A DNA stretch of 64,000 nt from Globodera rostochiensis (Eukaryota; Nematoda; Chromadorea; Rhabditida; Heteroderidae): the NCBI GenBank assembly GCA_018350325.1, contig JAEVLN010000044.1:88668-152667 (forward strand), given 5' to 3'. Below the pieces are notes generated by a model. The model was not told the origin of the DNA. It saw nothing but the letters and a program-made list of their open reading frames with translations, and did no database searches. The position numbers were made by a program, and so were the translations under genes. Positions 11,501 to 23,267 of the stretch are shown one piece after another. Every line of letters begins with the position of its first letter. The first letter of the stretch is position 1.

Positions 11501-14500
11501 CTTCTAATCGAGTTATGAAATGGCTGCTTCTAATCGGGTTATGAAATAGGCTTCTTCTAATCGAGTTATGAAATAGGTTTCTTCTAATCGGGTAAATAGG
11601 CTTCTTCTAATCGGGTTATGAGAATAGGCTTCTTCTAATCGAGTTATGAAATAGGTTTCTTCTAATCGGGTTATGAGAATAGGCTTCTTCTAATCGAGTT
11701 ATGAAATAGGTTTCTTCTAATCGGGTAAATAGGCTTCTTCTAATCGAGTTATGAAATAGGCTTCTTCTAATCGAGTTATGAAATAGGTTTCTTCTAATCG
11801 GGTTATGAGAATAGGCTTCTTCTAATCGAGTTATGAAATAGGTTTCTTCTAATCGGGTTATGAGAATAGGCTTCTTCTAATCGAGTTATGAAATAGGTTT
11901 CTTCTAATCGGGTTATGAGAATAGGCTTCTTCTAATCGAGTTATGAAATAGGTTTCTTCTAATCGGGTAAATAGGCTTCTTCTAATCGGGTTATGAGAAT
12001 AGGCTTCTTCTAATCGAGTTATGAAATAGGTTTCTTCTAATCGGGTTATGAGAATAGGCTTCTTCTAATCGAGTTATGAAATAGGTTTCTTCTAATCGGG
12101 TAAATAGGCTTCTTCTAATCGAGTTATGAAATAGGCTTCTTCTAATCGGGTTATGAAATAGGTTAAGCCCAAGTTTTCCAAAAAAAAAAGTAAGTTCATT
12201 TACTTTTTGGTGACCAAATTCGGGGCCCGCGTTGCAACTGACCTTTTCGTGTCCATTTCCGGCCCTTCCAATTCGTTGCGCTTCCGTTCTTCCCGTTTTT
12301 GTGCCGCAGAAGCGGCTGCGAATGCCAATGAACTGGCAGATCGGATGCGTTCCGGGTCGGCATTTTCCGAAGGTTGTTGGGAGGAGAGGCTGAGCAGTAA
12401 GTCTTTGAAACGGGGCCGATCGGAGGGGGACCAATTCCAACACTGCAGCATCAGTCGGTGGACACTGTCCGGACATTCTGGCGGAGAGTCCATGCGAAAT
12501 CCGCGTTCCAACAATCCGTAAACGCTGTTCAGCTCCACCCCGGGGTACGGGGCCATTCCGTAGGTGTAAATCTCCCACAAAAGTACCCCGAACGCCCACA
12601 CGTCCGATTTGGTGCTGAACAACGATGCCACAATATTCAGTAAATCAAAATAATTAAGGTTTATTTGAAAAAGAGGCAATGGTTTACTAATGAAAGTGAA
12701 AAACTAAAGAATCTGAATTTTCCTTTTGTCACAGCCCCGGGGGTCCAGACTTCCTTATGACCTGAAAGTGTTGTAAGCCAACCCTTCGGGCGCTGTCCCT
12801 AAAAATGCGGCATTAGATGCCAAACACTTTGCACGATGGCACAAACATTTGATGGGGAATTTGGCACCGGCGTGGGCTGTGTAAGTGTCTTCCGTCCGCA
12901 TAAAGCGGGCCAAACCGAAGTCGGCCACTTTGACCACATTGTCGTCGCCGACCAAACAATTGCGAGCCGCCAAATCACTGAACATTCAAAAAACGTTCGT
13001 TCGTTCACCCGCCGCCCATTCATTGCCAACCGATGGATGAAGTTGCGACTTTCCAAATACGCCATTCCGGAGGCCACTGACAGCGAAAGTGTTCAAACAA
13101 ATGGCAGGAAAAGGAAACGGACCCTGGACCGTCAAGTGCAAGAGGGACGGCTGCGGCAGCCTTTTGTGGTCGGAGTTTCGCAGAAAGTCCAACAAATTGC
13201 CGCGGGACATGAACTCGGTCAGAATGAAGTAGGGCGCCTCCCGGGTGCAAACACCCAAAAGCTGGACCAGGTTCGGGTGATTCAAGCCTTTCATTATCTC
13301 GGCTTCCGCCAGATAGTCCGGCAATGCCATTGTGTCCTCCTGGGATGGGATGGGATGGCACATTCAATTAACACCCAAAATCCTTCCAAATGGAACCGGT
13401 TTCTTCCGACTGACTTTGAGCGTTTTGACCGCCACTGTGACTGGCTCTTCCGCTTCCGTGCCGTGTCTGCCGCTTCCCCCCGACCTCCTCCAAATCGCCT
13501 CATAAACGTCCCCGTATTGTCCCATGCCCAATTTGTTGTTCATGGTTATCTCCGCCCTGTCCACCTCCCAACCGTCCGCTTGGGCAGGCGACGGCGAGAA
13601 CACAGTAGAGTGGGGCTGTCCGATCAGCCGTTTATTCACCGGGTACATTAAAGTGCCTTCGGGGAAAATAAAACAAAACGGAGGCAAAGAATACGCACAG
13701 ATCAAGCCCGAGGCGGACACGGAGTGATTGTGAACGAGTTCGCCTAACGTTTTGAATTTGGCACTCTCAGTGATAAACAGCTAAAATGAATTGAAGGTAA
13801 TGGAAGGACGTGGCGAACGTCGCCGGCCGAACCCACCCGGAGGTTGGCATCGAAGCTGATACGGTAATGGTAGACCCGACCTGAATGAATTCGTCTCGAC
13901 TAAAAACACATCATCCATCGCCCATTCTGCTGACCTTCGTGCCGCAGTGAGATGGAGAACTGGCCGGGGTTGGTCTCCGACTCCCTAACCAAAAACGACC
14001 CGTTGATGCCCGAACTAAGCAGGTGCTCGGCCTCGGCTCGAGTGATCTTCCCGTGGTACCAGCTGTGCCAATGACCGAACATCGAGCCCTCGAAGCCCAA
14101 ACAAACCTATGCTTGTCCAGTGAGTTGGCAGGAGCGATATACAGGCTGGGCACCCAGCCAATCTGTCCGCATTGGCTGGAGCAGGATGCCAATGAAGACG
14201 AGGAAGAGCCGAGGACCGGTGAGCATGTGGCCAGGTTGGAATGCACGCTGGGACTGGTCAGCTTGGACGTGCTGCAGCGACGGACGAGTTGCACCTCACA
14301 CCACTCCCTGCTCTTGTTGTAGCCCAACACCCGGACCTGAACGTTGATGGCCACAACGGGTCATTTCAGTGTCATTTCGTCGACCTGGTCCCCCTTCCTC
14401 ATCGACATCTTCTCCACTCCCAAGCCGCTGAAATCGTACAGGGCAACAAACACGTGAGAGGAGTAGCCGCTGCCCTCGCCCCCTCCGTCCCCCTCATCCG

Positions 14501-14615
14501 CCTCCACGTCCAGCTGCTGGTGAGTTACAGCCATTGCAAAGGTTTTGTCAGAAGCCGACATGGACTGTCCTCCACTGATGGCACTGCTCCACGGCATTTT
14601 CCTTTGTTTTGCCAA
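8547..14615 (-). CDS. abl-1: ABL-family non-receptor tyrosine kinase
   Basis: Cytoplasmic tyrosine kinase with the full ABL domain order. The SH3 domain starts in exon 14615-14385 (FVALYDF) and continues after a 48-nt intron in exon 14336-14107 ([15 protein letters not shown] ... [10 protein letters not shown]). A 44-nt intron then leads to the SH2 exon 14062-13935 ([16 protein letters not shown]). The kinase domain runs from about 13600 to 12300: glycine loop [17 protein letters not shown] lysine, HRDLAARN catalytic loop (split by an intron), DFG, GAKFPIKWTAPEG and [14 protein letters not shown] low-complexity Pro/Ser/Glu-rich tail spans about 11300-9050. The C-terminus (9000-8547) resembles the ABL F-actin-binding domain and ends IMQLVVK. 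The start is the first ATG of the SH3 exon (14615) or a second at 14597. SH3 has a long insertion relative to vertebrate ABL. Tail exon limits are uncertain. Confidence 0.9.
11325..12170 (-). repeat. Short-period tandem array in an abl-1 intron
   Basis: Units of about 22-30 bp mixing three variants. On the gene strand each has the form AAGAAGCCTATTTC followed by ATAACCCGATTAG or ATAACTCGATTAG. The array lies between the kinase-end exon (donor AAAAA|GTAAATG near 12190) and the proline-rich tail exon, with a possible acceptor CTTCTGATAG near 11310. Every unit ends in an acceptor-like GATTAG, and I see no GT on the gene strand within the array. Reading frames through it are accidental. Confidence 0.85.
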
Positions 14616-15449
14616 ATAGAATTGGATTATTGGTAATTAGATTGGCCAGTTTTGTTTGTCGGTTGACTATGGGCATTACTCAAAGAAGCGAAATTAGCAC
14701 TGGTGGACGAAACGGTTGGGGGGGGGGGGGTATTATTTACACAATTTGAAAAGATTGAAGAATGGCCTGGCTGGGCAAGTAAAACGGGAGATTAGTATTT
14801 TGAGTGTCTAGCAGCAGTGATAATATCGTTGATGGCATAAACAATGAAATCATTCATTATTCGTCTTTCCCTTTCATCCAATTCACCCGCCGGGCCTATT
14901 TCTTTTTGTTGGTTAAATAGGTTAGAGTTAAATATGTACATTTCGGGAAGATTGTATTCAGAAAGTTGAAGAGAGAGGTCACTCCACTCACTCCCCTCCC
15001 CTTCAAACTCCCTCTTTCTATTTCTCTCTCCTCCCACTTCAAACTCCTTTCTCTCTATCTCCTCCCCCTTTCAACTTCTTCTTTCTCTCTCCCCTTCCCC
15101 CTTCTCCCTTCAAATTCCTTTTTATCTCTCTCTCTCTCCTCCCTCAAACTTCTCTTTCTCTCCTTCCCCTTCTAACTTTTTTTTGTCTCTCTCTCTCTCT
15201 CTCTTCTCCCTCAAACTTCTCTTTCTCTTTTTCTCCTCCCCCCTTCTAACTTTTTTTTTTGTCTCTCTCCTAGTCCTACTTTCCTTCTTCTCTTATGCTT
15301 CTCACTTACTGGCCTCTCTCTGTATGACCATCCCCATTTACATTGTGTTATTGCTGAACATTGCGTGGAGTGAGTCGAAAGGGGAAGTGAAAGTGTAGGT
15401 GGAAGTGAAAGTTGGAGGAATTTAATCGAAGAAAAGCCAAAAGAGAGGT
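14616..15449. other. Upstream of abl-1: pyrimidine-rich tract, no supported gene
   Basis: From about 14985 to 15280 the + strand is an almost continuous C/T tract with CTCTCTCT runs, the kind of tract that can adopt triplex or other non-B structure. A G-run lies at 14718. A reverse frame at 15037-14792, whose unbroken 81 codons end ...DIITAARHSKY, is not recognisable and could be an upstream exon or chance. It would be expected to hold abl-1 regulatory sequence. Confidence 0.35.
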
Positions 15450-18400
15450 CGGCCTGTGGGGTTGGGAGGCCTGGAGGCCTGTGGGGTTGGGAGGCCTGGA
15501 GGCCTGTGGGGTTGGGAGGCCTGGGGGCTTGAGAGGCCTGTGGGGTTGGGAGGCCTGTGGGTTGGGAGGCCTGGGGGCTTGAGAGGCCTGTGGGGTTGGG
15601 AGGCCTGTGGGGTTGGGAGGCCTGTGGGGTTGGGAGGCCTGTGGGGTTGGGAGGCCTGGGGGCTTGAGAGGCCTGTGGGGTTGGGAGGCCTGTGGGGTTG
15701 GGAGGCCTGGGGGCTTGGGAGGCCTGGGGGCTTGGGAGGCCTGTGGGGTTGGAAGGCCTGGGGAGGCCTGTGGGGTTGGGAGGGAGGCCTGGGGGCTTGG
15801 GAGGCCTGGGGGCTTGGGAGGCCTGTGGGGTTGGAAGGCCTGGGGAGGCCTTTGGGGTTGGGAGGGAGGCCTGGGGGCTTGGGAGGCCTGTGGGGTTGGG
15901 AGGCCTGTGGGGTTGGGAGGCCTGTGGGGTTGGGAGGCCTGTGGGGTTGGGAGGCCTGTGGGGTTGGGAGGCCTGTGGGGTTGGGAGGCCTGGGGGCTTG
16001 AGAGGCCTGTGGGGTTGGGTGGCCTGTGGGGTTGGGAGGCCTGTGGGGTTGGGAGGCCTGTGGGGTTGGGAGGCCTGTGGGGTTGGGAGGCCTGGGGGCT
16101 TGAGAGGCCTGTGGGGTTGGGAGGCCTGTGGGGTTGGGAGGCCTGTGGGGTTGGGAGGCCTGTGGGGTTGGGTGGCCTGTGTGGGTTGGGAGGCCTGTGG
16201 GGTTGGGAGGCCTGTGGGGTTGGGTGGCCTGTGGGGTTGGGAGGCCTGTGGGGTTGGGAGGCCTGTGGGGTTGGGAGGCCTGGGGGCTTGAGAGGCCTGT
16301 GGGGTTGGGAGGCCTGGGGGCTTGGGAGGCCTGGAGGCCTGTGGGGTTGGGTGGCCTGTGGGGTTGGGTGGCCTGTGGGGTTGGGAGGCCTGTGGGGTTG
16401 GGTGGCCTGTGGGGTTGGGAGGCCTGTGGGGTTGGGAGGCCTGTGGGGTTGGGAGGCCTGTGGGGTTGGGAGGCCTGTGGGGTTGGGAGGCCTGTGGGGT
16501 TGGGTGGCCTGTGGGGTTGGGAGGCCTGTGGGGTTGGGAGGCCTGTGGGGTTGGGTGGCCTGTGGGGTTGGGAGGCCTGTGGGTTGGGAGGCCTGTGGGG
16601 TTGGGTGGCCTGTGGGGTTGGGAGGCCTGTGGGGTTGGGTGGCCTGTGGGGTTGGGAGGCCTGTGGGGTTGGGAGGCCTGTGGGGTTGGGAGGCCTGTGG
16701 GGTTGGGAGGCCTGTGGGGTTGGGAGGCCTGTGGGGTTGGGAGGCCTGTGGGGTTGGGAGGCCTGTGGGGTTGGGTGGCCTGTGGGGTTGGGTGGCCTGT
16801 GGGGTTGGGAGGCCTGGGGGCTTGGGAGGCCTGTGAGGTTGGGAGGCCTGTGGGGTTGGGAGGCCTGGGGGCTTGAGAGGCCTGTGGGGTTGGGAGGCCT
16901 GGGGGCTTGGGAGGCCTGGAGGCCTGTGGTGTTGGGTGGCCTGTGGGGTTGGGAGGCCTGTGGGGTTGGGAGGCCTGTGGGGTTGGGTGGCCTGTGGGGT
17001 TGGGAGGCCTGTGGGGTTGGGAGGCCTGTGGGGTTGGGTGGCCTGTGGGGTTGGGAGGCCTGTGGGGTTGGGAGGCCTGTGGGGTTGGGTGGCCTGTGGG
17101 GTTGGGAGGCCTGTGGGGTTGGGTGGCCTGTGGGGTTGGGAGGCCTGTGGGGTTGGGTGACCTGTGGGGTTGGGAGGCCTGTGGGGTTGGGAGGCCTGTG
17201 GGGTTGGGTGACCTGTGGGGTTGGGAGGCCTGTGGGGTTGGGTGGCCTGTGGGGTTGGGGAGGCCTGTGGGTTGGGTGACCTGTGGGGTTGGGAGGCCTG
17301 TGGGGTTGGGAGGCCTGTGGGGTTGGGAGGCCTGGGGGCTTGAGAGGCCTGTGGGGTTGGGAGGCCTGTGGGGTTGGGAGGCCTGTGGGGTTGGGAGGCC
17401 TGTGGGGTTGGGAGGCCTGGGGGGTTGGGAGGCCTGTGGGGTTGGGAGGCCTGTGGGGTTGGGTGGCCTGTGGGGTTGGGAGGCCTGTGGGGTTGGGAGG
17501 CCTGTGGGGTTGGGTGGCCTGTGGGGTTGGGAGGCCTGTGGGGTTGGGTGGCCTGTGGGGTTGGGAGGCCTGTGGGGTTGGGAGGCCTGTGGGGTTGGGG
17601 AGGCCTGTGGGGTTGGGAGGCCTGTGGGGTTGGGTGGCCTGTGGGGTTGGGAGGCCTGTGGGGTTGGGGAGGCCTGTGGGGTTGGGTGGCCTGTGGGGTT
17701 GGGAGGCCTGTGGGGTGGGAGGCCTGTGGGGTTGGGTGGGCCTGTGTGGGGTTGGGAGGCCTGTGGGGTTGGGTGGCCTGTGGGGTTGGGAGGCCTGTGG
17801 GGTTGGGTGGCCTGTGGGGTTGGGAGGCCTGTGGGGTTGGGAGGCCTGTGGGGTTGGGAGGCCTGTGGGGTTGGGAGGCCTGGGGGCTTGAGAGGCCTGT
17901 GGGGTTGGGAGGCCTGGGGGCTTGGGAGGCCTGTGAGGTTGGGAGGCCTGTGGGGTTGGGAGGCCTGGGGGCTTGAGAGGCCTGTGGGGTTGGGAGGCCT
18001 GGGGGCTTGGGAGGCCTGGAGGCCTGTGGTGTTGGGTGGCCTGTGGGGTTGGGAGGCCTGTGGGGTTGGGAGGCCTGTGGGGTTGGGAGGCCTGGGGGCT
18101 TGAGAGGCCTGTGGGGTTGGGAGGCCTGGGGGCTTGGGAGGCCTGGAGGCCTGTGGGGTTGGGTGGCCTGTGGGGTTGGGAGGCCTGTGGGGTTGGGAGG
18201 CCTGGGGGTTTGGGAGGCCTGGGGGCTTGGGAGGCCTGTGGGGTTGGAAGGCCTGGGGAGGCCTGTGGGGTTGGGAGGGAGGCCTGGGGGCTTGGGAGGC
18301 CTGGGGGCTTGGGAGGCCTGTGGGGTTGGAAGGCCTGGGGAGGCCTGTGGGGTTGGGAGGGAGGCCTGGGGGCTTGGGAGGCCTGGGGGCTTGGGAGGCC

Positions 18401-18605
18401 TGTGGGGTTGGGAGGCCTGGGGAGGCCTGTGGGGTTGGGAGGCCTGTGGGGTTGGGAGGCCTGGGGGCTTGAGAGGCCTGTGGGGTTGGGAGGCCTGGGG
18501 GCTTGGGAGGCCTGGAGGCCTGTGGGGTTGGGTGGCCTGTGGGGTTGGGAGGCCTGTGGGGTTGGGAGGCCTGGGGGCTTGAGAGGCCTGGGGGCTTGGG
18601 AGGCC
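15450..18605. repeat. 17-bp GC-rich satellite, about 3.15 kb
   Basis: Roughly 185 copies of GGCCTGTGGGGTTGGGA and variants (GGCCTGGGGGCTTGAGA, GGCCTGTGGGGTTGGGT, and a shorter GGCCTGGA). Each unit carries an AGGCCT palindrome at the junction and clustered G-tracts on the + strand. The period is not a multiple of three and units contain no stop codon in any frame, so all six frames stay open. Higher-order patterns recur: for example the stretch around 16860-16930 is repeated around 17950-18020. It lies between the abl-1 start and the next possible gene, so it may be intergenic or in a 5' intron. Confidence 0.95.
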
Positions 18606-19738
18606 TTGAGCTTATGTAGGAGACGAGACATACATATGGGTTGGAGAATGAAAATTGGGGGGGGGATTAATTAATGGAGAAGGAGGGGGGGGGGGGACTG
18701 ATTTGCATTCGGATGAAGCATTGCGGATGAGGATGTAACGGATGAAGAGGACGAACAACGCGATAGGTCCTGGGGATCTCTGTATAGATGGGGGGGGGGG
18801 GGCTATGATTGTAAAAGGACAGCAAGCAGCAACAGCCAAAATTGGGGAGGGGGGACAAAAACGGAACAAAGGCAAAGGGAGTGTGGGGGGGGGGGGTGCC
18901 GCCGGAGGGGTGGATGATGATGTTAATGCTCGTCGAGTGGGGGGGGGGGGGCGGGCAATTATCGATCGGTGACACAATTCTGTTGCTTAAATTGGATCGG
19001 ATCGGACGTGTGGGCGGGTCGGGTGAAGAGGCGATTAGTGCGGATGTAATTTTCTGACCGGATAATTAATCCCTCGCCATTTCCCATTCATCGCTCGCTT
19101 TTAGCACTTCAATACACAAAATGTCGTTGCGGTGCGGCGGCGTCAGTCGGTCAAAGAGAGTTTATTAGAGAGTTTTTGTCGTCGAATTTTCGCGGAGACT
19201 CACTGTTCGTCCCATCCTCAGCGATTCCAACTCGTTCAGCAGCAATTTCCGAGAATAGAAACGCCGCAAATCGTCCCCCGACAATATCTTCAAATCCTGT
19301 CCTCCTCCCCTCCGACTTTATCTTCCGTTCTGATCGCATGGATTGGGTTACATTCAGCAACAGAGTGAGAGGGGGAGGTGGAGGGAAGCACACACACACT
19401 GCTGTAAATCGGGGGGGGGGGGTCTATCTGTGCTCTCAACCTAATCGGACACTATTTATACATATTTATGCATGCTTAGTCTGGATAAGTATCCGGGGCC
19501 TTTACCAACCTAATCGGACACTATTTATTCATATTTATGCATGCTTAGTCTGGATAAGTATCCGGGGCCTTTACCAACCTAACTATAGGCACCGCCGATT
19601 TGCAATCTGCGGAGAAAGGGGTTTCATTTTTACTTTTGGTACTGAAGATCCGTTTTACTTCCTTAATTTTCATGTTTTAAACCGGTTCAAAAACCGCTTT
19701 AAATTCTCAATTTTGGTTTTTTTGAAAGCCAGTATGAG
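18606..19738. other. Intergenic or intronic region with G-runs and a 69-bp direct duplication
   Basis: G-runs of 8-14 at about 18657, 18687, 18790, 18883, 18938 and 19411. A 69-bp segment beginning CAACCTAATCGGACACTA is present twice in tandem (about 19439-19507 and 19508-19576), differing at one base. Reverse frames around 19400-19150 are open but match nothing I recognise. Confidence 0.45.
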
Positions 19739-20134
19739 GGTGTCAGTACGTTTTGCCAACGAACGTTTTGCCAACTGTACTGCCAACCCAGCAAAAATGT
19801 TAATTTTGCCAACTCATCAAAAACTTAATTTCGATCAATTTCGAACCACGGACCCGAATTCGAAAGTTTTTCGATTTCAAAATTTTTTCGGAATCTTTTG
19901 GCCATAAAAACATTCAAAAATGCTCAAATTCATCCAAAAATGTAAAGTTGGCAAAAATGTACAGTTGGCAAAACGTACCATTTTTGCTGGGTTGGCAAAA
20001 CGTACCATTTTTGCTGGGTTGGCAAAACGTACCATTTTTGCTGGGTTGGCAAAACGTACCATTTTTGCTGGGTTGGCAAAACGTACCATTTTTGCTGGGT
20101 TGGCAAAACGTACAGTTGGCAAAACTAGGGTAAC
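19739..20134. mobile_element. Probable MITE-like insertion with internal 27-bp repeats
   Basis: Flanked by an exact 10-bp direct repeat CCAGTATGAG (19729-19738 and 20135-20144). Both ends carry inverted copies of GTTTTGCCAAC/GTTGGCAAAAC. The right half contains about five 27-bp tandem units beginning GTTGGCAAAACGTACC. The left part holds the inverse sequence (19745-19800), so the element is largely self-complementary. No coding capacity. The superfamily is unclear because the outermost bases match imperfectly. Confidence 0.6.
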
Positions 20135-20629
20135 CCAGTATGAGTGATTTTTTGCATTTTGTAATCAGTGGACAACTGAGTCCCCAGTCAAAAGACACTT
20201 CAGTCCCGGGTCTGGGTTTTCCAGCAAAAATTTTTTCGGATTCTTACATTGCAACCCGAGAGGAGTCGATTGATATATATTTCGTTCGATTTGGGCGCGG
20301 CGGTATGACCGATATTTAGCAAACGCACCTTTTAAAAATCAACTTTTTCCCCCCGAAAAATTTTCTGGCTACGAGCCTGGCATAATTATTTCCTTTCTCA
20401 ACTAAAGTTGCTCAAAATGGTGAAAAGCGGTGATAAATATACTAATTAATGATTGTTCGAGAAAAATGGGTACGTTTTTGAACTCGTGTGCCACCTTTTT
20501 GGGTTTTGGCCATGGCAACCCTGGGCGGGCGCGGGCGTGCAAATTCCGTTCCGCTCTCAAAATCATTTAACGATCAATCAGGCAAAAGTCCTTTGTCAAT
20601 TTCATCGGAAAGTTCTTTTCTCTCTCGGA

Positions 20630-21955
20630 AGTTTTGTGCCTACGGCGGCTTAGTTAACTTTGAAGTGTATTGTGGAGGCGACCTCAAGCCGATTTGGAGC
20701 AGTCTGTTGAGCAGTCTTTCATTGTCCTCCACGACCCGCCGCCGCTCATTCATCTGCAAACGAAAGGCCTTTTGCTCGTCTTCGGGGGGTTAGGTTTGAC
20801 TATTCGGATTCGGGGGGTTAGGTATTTGACTATTCGGGTTCGGGGGGTTAGGTATTTGACTATTCGGGTTCGGGGGGTTAGGTATTTGACTATTCGGGTT
20901 CGGGGGGTTAGGTATTTGACTATTCGGGTTCGGGGGGTTAGGTATTTGACTATTCGGGTTCGGGGGGTTAGGTATTTGACTATTCGGGTTCGGGGGGTTA
21001 GGTATTTGACTATTCGGGTTCGGGGGGTTAGGTATTTGACTATTCGGGTTCGGGGGGTTAGGTATTTGACTATTCGGGTTCGGGGGGTTAGGTATTTGAC
21101 TATTCGGGTTCGGGTTTATTCTTAACCCAGCAAAACATCTTTTTATCAACTTTGAAAACAAAATTGTATTTTTTTTTAAAATGTGGGGCACCAGCCAAAC
21201 GTGTGTAGCAGTTAAAATAAGGGTCGGATTGGACCAAAGCCCCCCCCCCCCTCTTTTGCCCACAATTGTCCACCTTTCTTGCCCCACTTGCAGGCACTGA
21301 TTTCGCCCTCCTTTTCCTCCCATCCTGCGCGTAGATGCTGCCCCTTCTCGCCGCTGAACTGCTCGCAGTCGATGGCACCATTGTTGACGATTGCGACATT
21401 CGTTTCGATGCGGGAATGGAGTTGTCCACCCGGGGACGCGCGTTTAACACCTTAAATAGCAACAATAAACGAACGCCGGAGGGGATAATTGTTTTTTAAC
21501 CCTCTGGCAGTGCTGAAGGTAGGAACGCATTTCGGCATGTCTTTGCACAATTCCGCCAGCGCCCGCACTAAATCCGGATGTTGTTGAAGCGCCCGAGGCA
21601 CTCATTGCCCTCGCTCGCCGTTGGCGTTGCCACTCCAATTGGACGGGCGTTGGGCCCGAGTCAAACATTCTGAGAATCCAGCGACTTGCGACAGCAAATT
21701 GCCGACCCACCGGATGGCCCCTCTCTCTTCCACTCCGGGGGGCTTTGCCGGAGGCCATCTCCCCTGCGGCGACGGCTGCTGCTGCTGACGGGGAGCCCCG
21801 CGGGGCTCTCCAAATACGTTCGACCTCCCCACGTACTGTCGATAAAGCTGGACACTTTTCCTCCTTTGCGGATTGCTTTGCCTCGGCACCACTTCCGGCA
21901 CGGTTTCTCTTCCGTTTGACCTTTTCTTTCGATCGGCGGCCATCAGTTGAAGCAT
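20630..21955 (-). CDS. Unidentified gene, possible CFAP97-like C-terminus
   Basis: A run of reverse-strand open segments suggests exons. 21955-21670 starts MLQLMAADRKKRSNG and is basic and Gln/Pro-rich. 21660-21490 includes PVQLEWQRQRRARAM. 21460-21280 is Ser/Ala-rich and basic. A last segment, 20790 down to the stop near 20650, reads RRRVVEDNERLLNRLLQI then RSPPQYTSKLTKPP. That final stretch resembles the short coiled motif of CFAP97/Hemingway proteins (basic, then ..EN..LL.RL), but this is a weak similarity from memory. The 30-bp array at 20785-21117 would lie in its last intron. Exon joins were not established. Confidence 0.35.
20785..21117. repeat. 30-bp near-perfect tandem array, 11 copies
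   Basis: The unit begins GGTATTTGACTATTCGGG and ends TTCGGGGGGTTA. All copies but the first, which has a small deletion and one substitution, appear identical. The period is a multiple of three, so both strands show periodic decapeptides, but the array borders an exon-like segment on the reverse strand and is more likely intronic than coding. Confidence 0.93.
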
Positions 21956-21959
21956 TTGG

Positions 21960-23240
21960 GCGAGTTATGCCGTGAATTGTGGGGTGTGGATAAGTGACTG
22001 AGAATGGACGGCTTCCTGAGCATTTTCGTGTCGGCGGTTGGATGATGTGGCCACTTTAACGCCGGTCTCCCTGGAAACGCTAAAATATCGCCTTTTGCCA
22101 ATATTTCTTAAATTGGTAAATGCGTCGAATGAATGTTTTCGGTTGAAGCCAAAAATGGTGCTTTATTCAATGAAAGAAACGGTCAAAATTGGCATTCTCA
22201 TTACAAATAGAACCGGATCCGTTGATTAATCCGTTAAGATCAGAAATGACAACTTATTGTTTTTCTTGTGGTTTTTTGAATCAATTTTGATTATTTTACT
22301 TACCTTTCTGATACATACTTTAAAGAGCTATTAAAAACACAATTTTTAGGGCTTATCGTGGTCGCTAAACACCAATAAATCATCAGCAAATTCGTTAGTG
22401 TCCAAAAGCATAAAATTAAATATTGGCCACGACTACGGCGGCTGCCAGTAGTTGGCGCGTTGCTCGGTCGGTCCTCCCATCGCTCGTCCTGACGTCGTGC
22501 CGCTCACAGCCTTTTATTCTTACGGAATGTCAAAAAATGTTTGTCGATCAATTTGAGGATATTTTCGTCAAAATTGTTGAATTCAAGCCTCAATTATTTT
22601 GTTACCAAAAAACCCCCGAAATAGGCACTAAAAATGCCTCTATTGTAAGAATTCGTCATCGACTTTCTTCATTATGGGGTCATAAGCACCCAGATTTGTC
22701 GAAAAAAAGCCTAAAAACAATGCATTTATAAATTAGGGGAAAGTAAGAAGAAACTTCTCTCCAAGTTTTTTCGTTAAAGCAAAAATATTTGCAGAAAGCG
22801 CATTCATTCCCTCCCCCAATTTACAAATTAGCTGTCCTCGCCGCTCTGCCCGTCCGTCCACCCAATCCCTCGCTCTAACCTGAAATCCCTCCGCCGGTGG
22901 AAGGAAATGAGTCTCATGGACTATTCATTCAGGGGGAAGTGCTTGAGTAAGTGGAGTTGAGAGGAGTTGAGAGGAGAGGGGACAGCACAAGTTCAGATCG
23001 TTGGGGACACTTCGGGGCAAATTCTATTTTTGTGCACAATGCGAGGGATTATTGGCTTGGTTTCAGAGGGCTGCTGGTGCGAGTGGGTCGGGTCGGTGGA
23101 CCTCCGTCCGATCGCCGTTTCATTGTCCAGCCGTCCGTCCTTCGACTCCCTCCCGTCCGAGTGGCCAAACGATGGCTGGACGCGGCTGGACGCTCTTCGT
23201 CATTGCTCATCAATTTTGTTTAACAGTTTGTTAACCCTAT
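21960..23240. other. Region without a supported gene
   Basis: Mostly AT-rich sequence with short unrelated frames (for example 22423-22731 on the + strand, 102 codons, no motif). It lies between the divergent starts of the unidentified reverse gene and the astacin gene, so it is a plausible place for both promoters. I see no repeat array or mobile element in it. Confidence 0.4.
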
Positions 23241-23267
23241 TAATGATTGGACGCTTCCGACGGATGA

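Noticed and set aside
15422..18631. A 1069-codon reverse open frame of Pro/His/Thr/Gln repeats as a giant structural protein
   Set aside because: The 17-bp unit has no stops in any of six frames, so openness carries no information. No start, splice or conserved flank supports it.
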